DNA of 64,000 nucleotides from NCBI GenBank assembly GCA_963826105.1, contig CAWGWA010000006.1, positions 248,001 through 312,000 of the forward strand, written 5' to 3'. Under the pieces are notes generated by a model. It saw only the letters and a program-made list of their open reading frames with translations, did no database searches and was not told the DNA's origin. The translations under genes and the position numbers were made by a program. Every line of letters starts with the position of its first letter. The stretch's first letter is position 1. This document shows, in pieces, positions 47,950-57,546 of this stretch. The DNA is from WHTI01 sp963826105 (GTDB taxonomy: Bacteria > Actinomycetota > CADDZG01 > WHSQ01).

Positions 47950-49514
47950 CTAGAGACCCTTGACGCCGTCGATCAGCCGGTGGATCAGTCCTCTATCCAC
48001 GTCGTCATCGTCCTCGAGCTGCCTGGCCGTCCCCTCCTCGGGACGCGCCGCTCTGGGCGGGCGCCGGGGAGTCGTCCTCGCCGAACAGGCTCGCCAGCTC
48101 GCGGACCACCACCGCTCGATCGATGCGCATCTCCGGCTTCGGGCTCGTGCGCTGGACTTCGGGGGCAGCCTCTTGCGGGGCCTCGTAGGAGGGGACCTCG
48201 GGGACGGGCTCCGGCTGCGGTTCATAGGCCGGGACCTCTCTGATCTCCGCGGCGGACGGCTGCGGTGGCTGGACCCGGGCGGCCTCCATGGGGGTCTCGA
48301 ACTCCGCCGGAGCGGGAGTGGACTCCACTTCCGGAACGTGGCGTTCGATCACCGCACTCGCCGACTCCTCGGCCCCAGTGAGATCAACGTGGTCCCTCTT
48401 CAGCTCCGGATCCTCGAACCATTCCTTGACCGGCTCCGGTACCTCGACCTTGGGTGCGGGCGGGGCGGGAGGCGGCGTGGATGCGATCGAGCTGATCTCG
48501 GCCTCGACTTCACTGCGGAACGGGACCGGCTCATCTTCGGCGTTCTCGGCTGATGGAAACTTCGGCCTGCGGCATCTGGGGCTCGATCGAATCGATGTCG
48601 ATCTCGATCTCGGGCTGATCGACTTGGATCTCTTCGGTTACCGGGGGCGCCTCCTCGACCTGGACGGCTCCGTTCTCGAGCGGCGCCCGGCGAGGCGTCG
48701 GGGCAGGGGCATCAGCGGTGGAGAAGGCGGTCTCCTCGACGGCGGCGGACACGGCCGCGGCTGCCTTGGCCGGGTCGACCGAGTATGCGATCGGCTCGGG
48801 CTCGCGGAGAGCATCGGGAACAACCTCGATCATCCCTGAGGCCAGCAGTCCGTGAAGGGTGCGCAGGACGTCCAATTCATTGTTGTCGGCGTCTCCGATG
48901 ATCTCGGAGATCGGACGCTCGCCGTTGACGAGGAGGAAGATCCGCTCCTCGCCGGTTGACAGTCTGAGGTTCGCTTTCGCTTCCGAGATGTCGGCGACGC
49001 GACGGAGAACCATCTTCCTCGAACGCAACTTGCGCTCGGTGCCGGCAACATCATCGATGAGGCGTGACGCCTCCATGATCACGTAGTCGACCGAGACGCG
49101 GATCGGGATTTCGGCAACGACCTCGGAGGACGACTCGAATTCGAACTCGCCGACCTCCCACTTGAGGCAGTCCGAGGCGGCATCCTGAACCTGGCTCCGG
49201 ATGGCAACTGCGAGCTGCGACTTGTCGATCGCTCCATTGCGGACGAGGACCTCGCCCACTCGCATGCCAGATGCAGCGTGTTCGTCGAGCGCCTTCATGA
49301 GGTCACGCTCGCTCAACACCCCGGCTCGGACCAGCTTCTGGCCGAGAGGCTCTCTGGTCACACTGGACTCGGCGAAGTAGATCTCACCGTTGCGGAAGTA
49401 GACACCACCGCTGCCGGCACGCCGGGTGATCTCCAGGCGCCCCGTCTTTCGGGCACCAGCGATCAGCCGGAAGATGTCCGACAGTGGGAACTCCTCTAGC
49501 GATCCCTTAAGCAT
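47950..49514 (-). CDS. DUF4388 (PATAN) protein with long Pro/Glu-rich tail (two frameshifts)
   Basis: About 520 residues. Residues 1-100 match DUF4388: MLKGSLEEFPLSDIFRLI, ARKTGRLEI, GGVYFRNGEIYFAESS. A middle region (about 100-240) is helical with winged-helix-like features, including ISEIIGDADNNELDVLRTLHGL. The tail is rich in Pro, Ala and Glu and ends with VRELASLFGEDD and DDDDVDRGLIHRLIDGVKGL, a short conserved-looking helix. Breaks near 48548 and 48033 split it. PATAN domains are signalling interaction modules in cyanobacterial pilus chemotaxis and in gliding bacteria. Confidence 0.82.
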
Positions 49515-49548
49515 CTCTGGTGTCCTTCACGGTTAGATCATTCCTTCT

Positions 49549-50211
49549 TCAGTGCCAACTCGAAATGGCGTGGTCGTCTTCATCACTATCGGGTGGTGGA
49601 GGAGGCGGACTTAGGAACGGCTCCGTCGGGGTTGCGAATGGGTCCAGGACCGGTGCTGCCGTTTGGTCGTCGAACGATCTGGCCCGCTCGAAGGCCTCAT
49701 CCTGCGGAATTCCCCGCAGAGGGGTCTCCGGGCGTCTTTCCCGGTCGCTAACCGCTCCACTTTCCCGGTCGCTAACCGCTCCACTTTCCCGGTCGCTAAC
49801 CGCTCCACTTTCCCGGTCGCTAACCGCTCCACTCTCGCCGTTCATGATCTCGGCGACCCGTGTCGCGGTCTTGCGCATCTCGAAGATGACCAGACCGGCC
49901 TTTGCTTCCCTATCGGCCACGGTTACGAGAACTGCTCCTTCGCCGGCTGCCATAAGAACGACATACCCGTCCTCGGCCTCGACGAATACCTGCGCGAGGT
50001 CTCCCTTGCCGAGGCCGCTTGCGGCCCTCTCACCCAGGGTGTGCAGAGCGGCGGACATCGCCGCCAGGCGATCTTCTTCGACATCGGGTGGCAGAGCGGA
50101 TGCCATCGGCAATCCGTCGACACTAACGACGGCCGCGGCCTGGATCTCCGGGGCATCCCCGAGGAACTCGTCCAGAACTTCTGCGAGTCGGTCCGCTCTG
50201 CTGCTCTTCAT
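49549..50211 (-). CDS. Roadblock/LC7 domain protein with repeat tail
   Basis: 220 residues. Residues 1-115 form a roadblock domain: RADRLAEVLDEFLGDAPEI, AAVVSVDGLPMASALPPD, and VVLMAAGEGAVLVTVAD. MglB, the GTPase-activating partner of MglA, has this fold. The tail contains four perfect copies of the octapeptide ESGAVSDR, then a Pro-rich end. The ATG at 50211 follows GGGAGGAACC; an upstream in-frame start is less likely. It leads the roadblock-DUF4388-GTPase-63aa group. Confidence 0.88.
   Translation of the reverse strand: MKSSRADRLAEVLDEFLGDAPEIQAAAVVSVDGLPMASALPPDVEEDRLAAMSAALHTLGERAASGLGKGDLAQVFVEAEDGYVVLMAAGEGAVLVTVADREAKAGLVIFEMRKTATRVAEIMNGESGAVSDRESGAVSDRESGAVSDRESGAVSDRERRPETPLRGIPQDEAFERARSFDDQTAAPVLDPFATPTEPFLSPPPPPPDSDEDDHAISSWH
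49737..49832. repeat. Four perfect 24-bp tandem repeats inside the roadblock gene
   Basis: Units at 49737-49760, 49761-49784, 49785-49808 and 49809-49832 are identical (plus strand TTTCCCGGTCGCTAACCGCT then CCAC). A partial fifth unit follows. Each encodes ESGAVSDR on the minus strand, in frame, so changes in copy number would lengthen or shorten the tail without a frameshift. Confidence 0.97.
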
Positions 50212-50282
50212 AGGTTCCTCCCACATCGCATGTTCGAACCAACAGGCTCGCACGCGCGGCCACTAACTTTCCATCCCGTGCT

Positions 50283-51145
50283 CTAGCTATCTTTCGGCAC
50301 ATGAGCCCCAGCGGTTGAGCCTATGGCCCTTACGGCGGCGGCAGACATCACGTCCACGGGCGGCTCCAGTCCGGTCCAGATCCCGAAGGACGCGGCCGCC
50401 TGGAGCACCAGCATGCCTAGACCCCCCCAGGCCACAGCCCCGGCGGCCCTGGCTTTGTCCAGCAAGGGGGTCGTCGGCGGCTGATAGATCAGGTCCATGA
50501 CCAGCTGACCGGGCCCGAAGGAGGTCCCTGGGAGGACGACCTCGCCCGCCATGCCGGCCGGGGTGCAGTTCACGACCACATCGGCCGTACCCGCCAGCTC
50601 CACCGCCTCGCTCCAGGGGGCGGCACGGGCAAGATCGGGTCGTGCGGCGAAGGTGACCTCGGCCGCTGCCTCGGCCCTGCGGGCCACCACCGTGATGCCC
50701 GCGACTTCTAGCTGATCCAACGCCCTGACGATCGCCCGCGCCGAGCCCCCGGCGCCGAGGACGACGCAGGTCTTCCCCTTGACCGGGACGCCGGATTCCT
50801 CGGCCACGAACTCACGGAATCCATCGACATCCGTGTTGTGTCCGATCAGGCGGTCGTCGCAGGCGCTGGATCGTGTTGACCGCCCCGACCGCCCGGGCGT
50901 CCCCGGAGAGGTCATCGAGCATGCGGGATCACCGCCTGCTTGTGGGGCATGGTGACGTTGGCGCCCTCCCCACCTAGTGCCCTCAGGCCCCCGATCGCTT
51001 CGCCGAGCCGTTCGGCAGGGACGGGGAAGGCCAGGTAGGTCCAATCGAGACCCAGGGTCCGGAAAGCGACGTTGTGGATTATCGGAGACAGGGAGTGCTC
51101 GAGCGGCCAGCCGAGGATGCCGACGAAGCGGCTCGCCGATCTCAT
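50283..51145 (-). CDS. aroE: Shikimate dehydrogenase (two frameshifts)
   Basis: Reduces 3-dehydroshikimate to shikimate. Three frames join to about 287 residues: GILGWPLEHSLSPIIHN (substrate site), NVTMPHK with the catalytic Lys, GHNTDVDGF, the NADP loop VLGAGGSARAIV, and a C-terminal GLGMLVLQAAASFGIWTG. Breaks near 50928 and 50872 flank VGAVNT, which is readable in the third frame. The ATG at 51145 overlaps the mltG stop as ATGA. With aroQ, aroKB and aroC it gives four shikimate-pathway genes in the window. Confidence 0.93.
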
Positions 51146-52185
51146 CCGCAATCCAGCGTCTGATAGTGAGCCTTGTCCTCCAGAAACTCCGCGTCGGTGG
51201 TGCTGAATGCGTGGTTGCCATCGCAGTCGGCAAGGACGTAGTACATCCACGGGCCATCGGCCGGAACGAGCGCAGCTTCCAGCGACGCACGCCCGGGTGC
51301 GCCGATAGGGGTCGGCGGGAGATTTGCGTACCGGCGGGTGTTGAACGGTGAATCGACCTCGAGTGCACTCTGGGTCAGAACCGCATGCCGGTCGCCGAGC
51401 GCGTAGAGCACCGTCGCATCGATACCGAGCATCCAACCGGCACGTATCCGGTTGTAGATCACCTGGGCGACCTTGGCTCGCTCCGCATCCATCCTCGTCT
51501 CGGCCTCGATCATCGACGCGACGATGATGATCTCGTAGTCCGAGAGACCGAGTGACTCCGCCCTCGAGAAGTCGAGACCCTCGGCCTGCTTCTCGAACTC
51601 GCCGAGCAGCCTCTCGATCACATCGCGTGCGCTGTCCTTCTCGATCACCTGGTAGGTCGAGGGGAACAACAACCCTTCGAGGGTGTCGATGCCGTCGGGT
51701 AGGAACTCCGATCGGATCTTCCCGCTGGTCGCGAGCTTAAGGAACTTCTGAGCCGAGATGTGGGTGCTCTCCCCCATGGTCTCGGCCATCTCCGTGAGCC
51801 ACGACCCCTCCGGGAAGGTGACCGTGACGTACTTCTCGCCTGCGGGACCGGTCCCCTTCAACGCTTCCAGGGCTTCCCTCGCGGTCAACCCGGTCGGCAG
51901 GATGTACTTGCCCGCTTGGATCTCCTCCGCGCCTCCATCGAAGTAGGCCGCCAGACGGAAACCGAACGCAGACTTGATCACCCCCGCTCCTTCGAGGATC
52001 TTGCCGATCTCCTCGGCGCCCGAGCCGTTCGGGATCTCGAACTCGACCTCGGGACCCGGATCCGACGACCCCCAGAACCCCACCGATCGCAGATAGACCG
52101 AGGCGCCGACGCCGGCCACGAGGAAGAGGCTGAAGACGATCGTGAGGGCGGTGACGACCTTCCCCCGGCGGGTCAGCTTGCTCAT
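51142..52185 (-). CDS. mltG: Endolytic murein transglycosylase MltG
   Basis: Cuts nascent glycan strands at the membrane. The 347 residues have an N-terminal membrane segment (about 11-32), a LysM-like region, and the catalytic domain with Glu in ASMIEAETRMDAERAKVAQV, followed by YNRIRAGWMLGIDATVLYAL and SPFNTRRYANLPPTPIGAPG. The ATG at 52185 was chosen because a membrane anchor follows and the ruvX stop ends three bases upstream. Confidence 0.95.
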   Translation of the reverse strand: MSKLTRRGKVVTALTIVFSLFLVAGVGASVYLRSVGFWGSSDPGPEVEFEIPNGSGAEEIGKILEGAGVIKSAFGFRLAAYFDGGAEEIQAGKYILPTGLTAREALEALKGTGPAGEKYVTVTFPEGSWLTEMAETMGESTHISAQKFLKLATSGKIRSEFLPDGIDTLEGLLFPSTYQVIEKDSARDVIERLLGEFEKQAEGLDFSRAESLGLSDYEIIIVASMIEAETRMDAERAKVAQVIYNRIRAGWMLGIDATVLYALGDRHAVLTQSALEVDSPFNTRRYANLPPTPIGAPGRASLEAALVPADGPWMYYVLADCDGNHAFSTTDAEFLEDKAHYQTLDCG

Positions 52186-52187
52186 CG

Positions 52188-52600
52188 CTATCTGGATCCC
52201 CCCGCGTCGAGGAAGCCCTGGAGCATCACCTGAGCGGCGACCGCGTCCAAGACCTTCTTGCGCGCCTTGGCGCGACCGCCCGCCGCTCTCAACCCTTGCT
52301 GAGCGACGACCGTCGTCAGGCGCTCGTCGTGTTCGACGACGTCGATCTCGAGAGCGTGCTTCTGAGTTGTTCGACGAAGCCACTCCGAGCAGCCACCGAG
52401 TTACCGGCAGAGCCGGACATCGACACCGGTCGGCCGACCACGACGAGGTCGGCCCCCGTCTCACGGACGAGCTCGGCGATGCGAGCGATCGGGTCGGTGT
52501 CCTTGGAATCGATAACCTCGACGGGCCGAGCGAAGCGCGTCTCTCGGTCCGCGGCCGCGATCCCGATCCTCCGCTCTCCGGGATCGATGCCGAGGATCAT
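52188..52600 (-). CDS. ruvX: RuvX/YqgF family Holliday-junction resolvase (one frameshift)
   Basis: An RNase H-fold nuclease, implicated in 16S rRNA processing and resolvase-like activity. About 137 residues after repair: ILGIDPGERRIGIAAAD with the first Asp, VVVGRPVSMSGSAG, and a C-terminal DERLTTVVAQQGLRAAG with KKVLDAVAAQVMLQGFLD. A break near 52352 separates the halves. The ATG at 52600 overlaps the alaS stop as ATGA. The read-through of alaS into this gene is an artefact of a second break. Confidence 0.9.
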
Positions 52601-55222
52601 CCGCGCAGCGACTCGCGCGCCGCGGCCGCCACCGCCTCGAGAGCCGCGATCGAGATTGTCTGCCTCCGGTCCTCCAGAGATAGCGAGATCCGGCTTCCCT
52701 CCGCCGCCTCCGCCGAGCAACTTCGCACCTTCTGAGATCAGGTCTCGAGCAGTGATACCGCGCTCGACCAACTCCTTCGAGAGCGCAACGACCAGGTTGG
52801 CTTTGCCGTCGCCAGCGGTCCCCAGCACGATGACCGCGGACCCCAACTTGCCTCGCAGACTCAGCGCCAGCCCTCGCAAGGCGTCGACACTTTCATCACG
52901 GCGCGCCACGATAAGACGCACTCCACCGAGGTCCTCCGCCCCGCCGGCCAGAGAATCGGCTTCGGACGACGACCTCTTGCGATCGGCGTCGGCGAGGCGG
53001 CGCTCCATGTCCTTGCTGGTGTGCAGTAGGCGCTCAACCTTTTCGGCAACCTCCTCCGGGGTCGTCTTTAACGATGCCGCGGCCCGTTCGAGCACCGCTA
53101 CCCTCCGGTTCAGATAGTCGAGTCCGTCCTTGCCAACCAGTGCCTCGACCCGTCGGAGGTTGGCGCCCACCGAGCCCTCGCTCGTGACGACGGCCACTCC
53201 GATCTGACTGGTGTGCGGCACGTGGGTGCCACCGCAGAGTTCTTTGGAGTAGTCGCCGACCTCGACAACCCTCACGAAATCTCCGTACTTCTCCCCGAAG
53301 ATCGCCATCGCACCGATCGACTTGGCGAAGTCGAAGCTCGTCTCGAACGCACGCACCTGGTCGTCAACGAGCACTCGCTCTTGCAGCTCGGTGGAGATAT
53401 CGGCGACACGCTCTTCACCGAGGGCTTCGAAGTGGTTGAAGTCGAACCGTAAGCGGCCGGGTTCTACGAGAGACCCGGCTTGGGTCGCGTGGTCTCCAAG
53501 GCGGTCGCGGAGGATCCAGTGAAGAACATGAGTCGCGGTGTGAGCGCGCTCTGAGTTACGACGGAAGCCGGCGTCAACGGCCAGATCGACCTTGTCTCCC
53601 ACCTTCAACTCCCCCGCCTTGATGAGGGTCAGGTGTCCGGTCAATCCGGGGACGATGCGCGTGGTCGTCAGGACCCTGGCGCGCCCGGTGGGACTGGTGA
53701 TCTCACCCTGGTCACCGACCTGGCCCCCGCCCTCCGCATAGAACACGGTCTCGTCGAGCACGATCTCGACCTCATCGCCCTCGGATGCCACCGGCACACT
53801 GACGCCGTTGTCGGCGATCCCGATGATCGTGGCCGTGCCGGTGAGGTGTTCGTACCCGTCGAACAGTGTGGGGCCGTGCTCCTCGAGGATGGCGGCACCG
53901 ACGTCTCCCGCCTCCGCCACCGCTTCTTGCTTACGTGCCGCCCGAGCGCGGGCGCGCTGATCCGCCATCAGCTTCTCGAACCGTTCGCTGTCGACCGGAA
54001 CGTCGGACTCCTGAGCGATCTCGCGCGTCAGGTCGATCGGGAAGCCGAAGGTGTCGTGGAGTTTGAAGGCAACGTCGCCGGGGATCCCGGTCGAACCTTC
54101 ACGTGCCCGGTCGATCTCGTCCTCAAGCATCGAGAGGCCTTGGCGAAGGGTTCCCGCGAACCGCTCCTCTTCGTGCGAGGCGATCTCGGTGATGTGACCC
54201 TTCTTCTGGATCAGTTCCGGGTAGGCATCGCCCATCAACTCGATGACCGACGAGATCATCTCGGGAAGGATCTCCTCCTCGCGTCCAAGCAGTCGGGCGT
54301 GGCGGACGGCGCGGCGCATCACGCGCCGCAGGACGTAGCCGCGCTCCTGGTTGGACGGGAGGACTCCGTCGGCGATCAGGAACGTGATCCCCCGGGCGTG
54401 ATCGGCGAGGACCCGAAGGCCGCGGTCGACTGGCTCGTCCTTGCCGTACTTCTGTTTGGTGAGCTCGGAAGCGCGTTCGATCAGCGCGGTGAAGGTGTCG
54501 ATCTCATACAGGGTCGGAACATCCTGCAGCACCATCGCTATGCGCTCGAGCCCGGCTCCGGTGTCGATGTTCTTCTTAGGGAGTTCGGCGACCGGTTCGA
54601 TCTGGGCGTTGCAGTCGTTCTGCATAAAGACGAGGTTCCAGATCTCAAGGTACCGATCCTCGTTGCCTTCGGGGCCGACGTCGGACGCCGGTCCATAGGC
54701 ATCGCCAAGGTCGACGAAGATCTCCGAGCACGGGCCGCAAGGCCCCGCGACCCCCATGTCCCAATAGTTGTGTTCCCTCGAGCGTCGGACGATCCGCTCC
54801 GCCGGTACACCGACCGCATCACGCCAGAGGTCGAATGCCTCGTCATCGGTCTCGAACACCGTCGGCCACAGACGGTCGGGATCGATGCCGAAGCCGTCGG
54901 TGACCAGTTCCCAGCCCCAGGGGATCGCCTTCTCCTTGTAGTAGTCACCGAACGAGAAGTTGCCGAGCATCTCGAAGAAGGTCAGGTGGCTGTGGTCCCC
55001 GACCTCGTCGATGTCGGTCGCCCGGAAGCATTTCTGGACGCTCATCGCACGGGGGGAAGGAGGACTCTGCTCCCCGAGGAAATAGGGCTTGAACTGATTC
55101 ATCCCGGCGTTCGACAGGAGCAGGGTGGGATCGTTGGGCACCAGGGACGAGGAGGGGACCAGATCGTGCTCGCGCGACTCAAAGAAGGCGAAGAAACGGT
55201 CCCTGATCTCACGGGTCTTCAT
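52597..55222 (-). CDS. alaS: Alanyl-tRNA synthetase (one frameshift near the end)
   Basis: Charges tRNA-Ala. About 875 residues. The class II core begins TREIRDRFFAFFESREHDLV with PNDPTLLLSNAGMNQFKPYF. The editing domain has HTATHVLHWIL and CGGTHVPHTSQIG, the zinc ligands. The C-Ala domain ends with GGGGGGKPDLA, after which a break near 52672 leads to ISIAALEAVAAAARESLRG and a TGA at 52599-52597. Unrepaired, the frame runs into ruvX. Confidence 0.95.
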
Positions 55223-55244
55223 GGCCTGAGACTACCTAGGGTTC

Positions 55245-55406
55245 TTAGGCTTGACGGTTCTTGTCCTCGAGCTTCCGGTTGACGGAGTCGAGGAACGTCC
55301 CGGTCAGGGCATTCGGGGTGAATCGATCGCGCCGTGCCTGCCACCAGCGGTCGAATTGCAGGGCGATGGCGGCTCCCAGGGCGATCCAGAACAGTCTCTT
55401 GAGCAT
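55245..55406 (-). CDS. Small single-pass membrane protein (53 residues)
   Basis: Begins MLKRLFWIALGAAIALQFDR, a basic tip and one membrane segment (residues 5-17), then a basic and amphipathic cytoplasmic part ending NRKLEDKNRQA. Short proteins of this layout are found between rarA and alaS in several Actinomycetota. No catalytic motif. It lies 9 bases after the rarA stop and 22 bases before alaS. Too short for standard gene calling. Confidence 0.7.
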   Translation of the reverse strand: MLKRLFWIALGAAIALQFDRWWQARRDRFTPNALTGTFLDSVNRKLEDKNRQA

Positions 55407-55415
55407 CGCCAGAGA

Positions 55416-56723
55416 CTAACCGTCCTTTGATCTCTTGGTTCTCAGCTCTTGCGCTAGTTCGGCCTCGCGGCCGGTGATCGGTTCGTAGTAGCTCGTCTTC
55501 GCCAGGCGGTCGGGCAGGTACTGCTGCTCGACGTATCCACCATGTGCATGCGGGTACTCGTAGCCCTTGCCGGCGCCGATCGAGCGCGACGCCGAACCAC
55601 TCGAATCCTTCAGGTGTTTGGGCACTGGGAGCGGCCCGTGGTTCTGCACGTCCTCCTGAGCCTTGTTGATCGCCATGTAGGCGGCGTTCGACTTGGGCGC
55701 GAGGGCCAGGTAGGTCGTCGCCTGGCTGAGATTGATACGCGCCTCCGGCAACCCCACGAACTCGAGCGCATGGTGAGCGGCGATCGCCACCTGCAGCGCC
55801 ACCGGGTCTGCGTTCCCGACGTCTTCGGAGGCGAAGACAACCATGCGGCGGGCGATGAAGCGGGGGTCCTCCCCGGCATCGAGCATCCTCGCCATCCAGT
55901 AGACCGCTGCGTCCGGGTCGGAGCCCCGCATCGACTTGATGAAGGCCGAGATGACGTCGTAGTGCCAGTCCCCCGACTTGTCGTAGGGAAGGGCGCGGCG
56001 CTGCAGGGCCTCCTCGGCTACGTCGACGTCGATCTTCCCCGTGCCCGCCGCCATCGACGACGCGGCCTCCAGGGCGTTGAGCGCCGAGCGCGCGTCCCCG
56101 CCCGATGAGTGCGCGATGTGTTCCAGCGCGTCGGGGGTCACCTCAAGCCTCAAAGTGCCAAGGCCTCGCTCTTCATCGGCCAGAGCGCGCTTGAGGATCT
56201 CGAGGACGTCTTCCTCGGACAGTGCTTCGAGCCGGAACAGGAGGCTGCGAGACATCAGCGGCGAGTTGACCTCGAAGGAAGGGTTCTCGGTCGTCGCCCC
56301 GACCAGAACGATCCATCCGTTCTCGACCGCGGGAAGAAGGGCGTCCTGCTGGGATTTGTTGAACCGGTGGATCTCATCGAGGAACAGCACCGTCCGTTGT
56401 CCCTGCTGTCCGAGACGATCCTTGGCCTTCTCGATCGCCTCTCGTACATCCTTCACGCCGGACGACACCGCCGACATCGGCTCGAAATAAGCGTCGGTCG
56501 ACGCCGCGATCACGTTGGCCAGCGTCGTCTTACCGGTCCCCGCAGGACCCCAAAGCACGATCGAAGACAGGTCGCCCGAGGCGATGAGCGACCGGAGCGA
56601 GCGGCCCTCGCCGAGGATATGGATCTGCCCGACGATCTCGTCGACCGACCGAGGCCGCATCCGGGCGGCGAGAGGCGCGTAGTCTCCGAATCGATCCTCG
56701 AGGGAGCTCTCGAACAGGTCCAT
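55416..56723 (-). CDS. rarA: Replication-associated recombination protein A
   Basis: A AAA+ clamp-loader-like ATPase acting at stalled forks. The 435 residues hold ARMRPRSVDEIVGQ, Walker A GPAGTGKTTLA, Walker B FLDEIHRFNKSQQDALLP, sensor 1 GATTENPSFEV and the arginine finger region SRSLLFRLEALSEEDV. The C-terminal half has YWMARMLDAGEDPRFIARRM, and NLSQATTYLALAPKSNAAY. It is complete and starts at ATG 56723. Confidence 0.95.
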   Translation of the reverse strand: MDLFESSLEDRFGDYAPLAARMRPRSVDEIVGQIHILGEGRSLRSLIASGDLSSIVLWGPAGTGKTTLANVIAASTDAYFEPMSAVSSGVKDVREAIEKAKDRLGQQGQRTVLFLDEIHRFNKSQQDALLPAVENGWIVLVGATTENPSFEVNSPLMSRSLLFRLEALSEEDVLEILKRALADEERGLGTLRLEVTPDALEHIAHSSGGDARSALNALEAASSMAAGTGKIDVDVAEEALQRRALPYDKSGDWHYDVISAFIKSMRGSDPDAAVYWMARMLDAGEDPRFIARRMVVFASEDVGNADPVALQVAIAAHHALEFVGLPEARINLSQATTYLALAPKSNAAYMAINKAQEDVQNHGPLPVPKHLKDSSGSASRSIGAGKGYEYPHAHGGYVEQQYLPDRLAKTSYYEPITGREAELAQELRTKRSKDG

Positions 56724-56732
56724 CTCACGAGG

Positions 56733-57455
56733 TTAGTCCTCATCGCTGCGCCTCGTTCTCCTTGCTCCGAACTCGTTTGCGTAGTCCTCAAGCCGGTCGG
56801 CAAGCTCCTGGGGTTTGGCAAGCGCGGGGAGGTGCCCACTGTCGAATTCATCGGGGACGATTCCCAACCGCTCCCTGACCACCCGGTGCAGCAATGGAGC
56901 GGGCAAGAAACGATCGTCAGTACATAGAAGGAACTTGGTCGGCACGTTCGGCCACGCATCGAGCGGCCACGGCTTCTCGAACGGAGTTCCGGATTGGTCG
57001 CGCTCTCCGCGGGCCATCGCGTCGGCCACGACCTCAGGCGGAACGTCGTGGAAGAACTCCCTCATGACATCGAAATCGCCATCGGGATCCCAGCCCTGGC
57101 GTTCGGCCTGCTCTCGCTTAGCGTCTTCGTAGCCCGTATTGGTCCACCACTCCCCCGGCGGCTCTCCCGGCGACGGGATCATCGCGGCCACGAGGACGAT
57201 CAGCTCGACGGGGACCCTCTGGCACACGAGGGGTGCCGTGAAACCGCCCAGCGACTGGGCCACCACGACGAGATCGGTGCGATCGCCGATCGCGTCCACG
57301 ACGGCATCGGCGTACTCGGCGAATCCCGCGGAGTCGTCGTCACATGGGAGGTCGGGCGCCACCACGTCATGACCCTTGGACCGTAGCTCCGGGACCAACC
57401 GGTGCCAGTACCAGGAGTCTGACGCCGCACCGTGGATCAGCACAAAGGTAGCCAT
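56733..57455 (-). CDS. Alpha/beta hydrolase
   Basis: 240 residues of the EstC/HNL-like subgroup. The oxyanion region is FVLIHGAASDSWYW, the nucleophile elbow VVVAQSLGGFTAP, and the catalytic His lies in DSGHLPALAKPQEL; the acidic member is probably the Asp in LLCTDDRFLPAP. No signal peptide. Substrate unknown. The gene is 9 bases from rarA and separated from aspS by 91 bases that contain a hairpin. Confidence 0.88.
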   Translation of the reverse strand: MATFVLIHGAASDSWYWHRLVPELRSKGHDVVAPDLPCDDDSAGFAEYADAVVDAIGDRTDLVVVAQSLGGFTAPLVCQRVPVELIVLVAAMIPSPGEPPGEWWTNTGYEDAKREQAERQGWDPDGDFDVMREFFHDVPPEVVADAMARGERDQSGTPFEKPWPLDAWPNVPTKFLLCTDDRFLPAPLLHRVVRERLGIVPDEFDSGHLPALAKPQELADRLEDYANEFGARRTRRSDED

Positions 57456-57519
57456 CGGTCTCCCTCTCTCTCGGTCCGCTGCGAATAAGACCCATCGAGA
57501 TCCAAGAAGTCATCGGTCC

Positions 57520-57538
57520 GGCGCCGAGTAGCGGCGCC
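57520..57538 (-). other. GC hairpin between aspS and the hydrolase gene
   Basis: Two copies of GGCGCC, each self-complementary, flank a 7-base loop. No U-tract follows on the minus strand, so termination is uncertain. It lies 9 bases after the aspS stop. Confidence 0.4.
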
Positions 57539-57546
57539 CGAAGCGG

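Noticed and set aside
49737..49832. CRISPR array
   Set aside because: Units are contiguous without spacers and lie in frame in a coding sequence.
52316..55222. AlaS-RuvX fusion of 968 residues
   Set aside because: A break near 52672 hides the alaS stop at 52597. The restored tail matches AlaS and overlaps ruvX by ATGA, as in relatives.
53633..55282. 549-residue plus-strand ORF
   Set aside because: Shadow of alaS with no recognisable motif.
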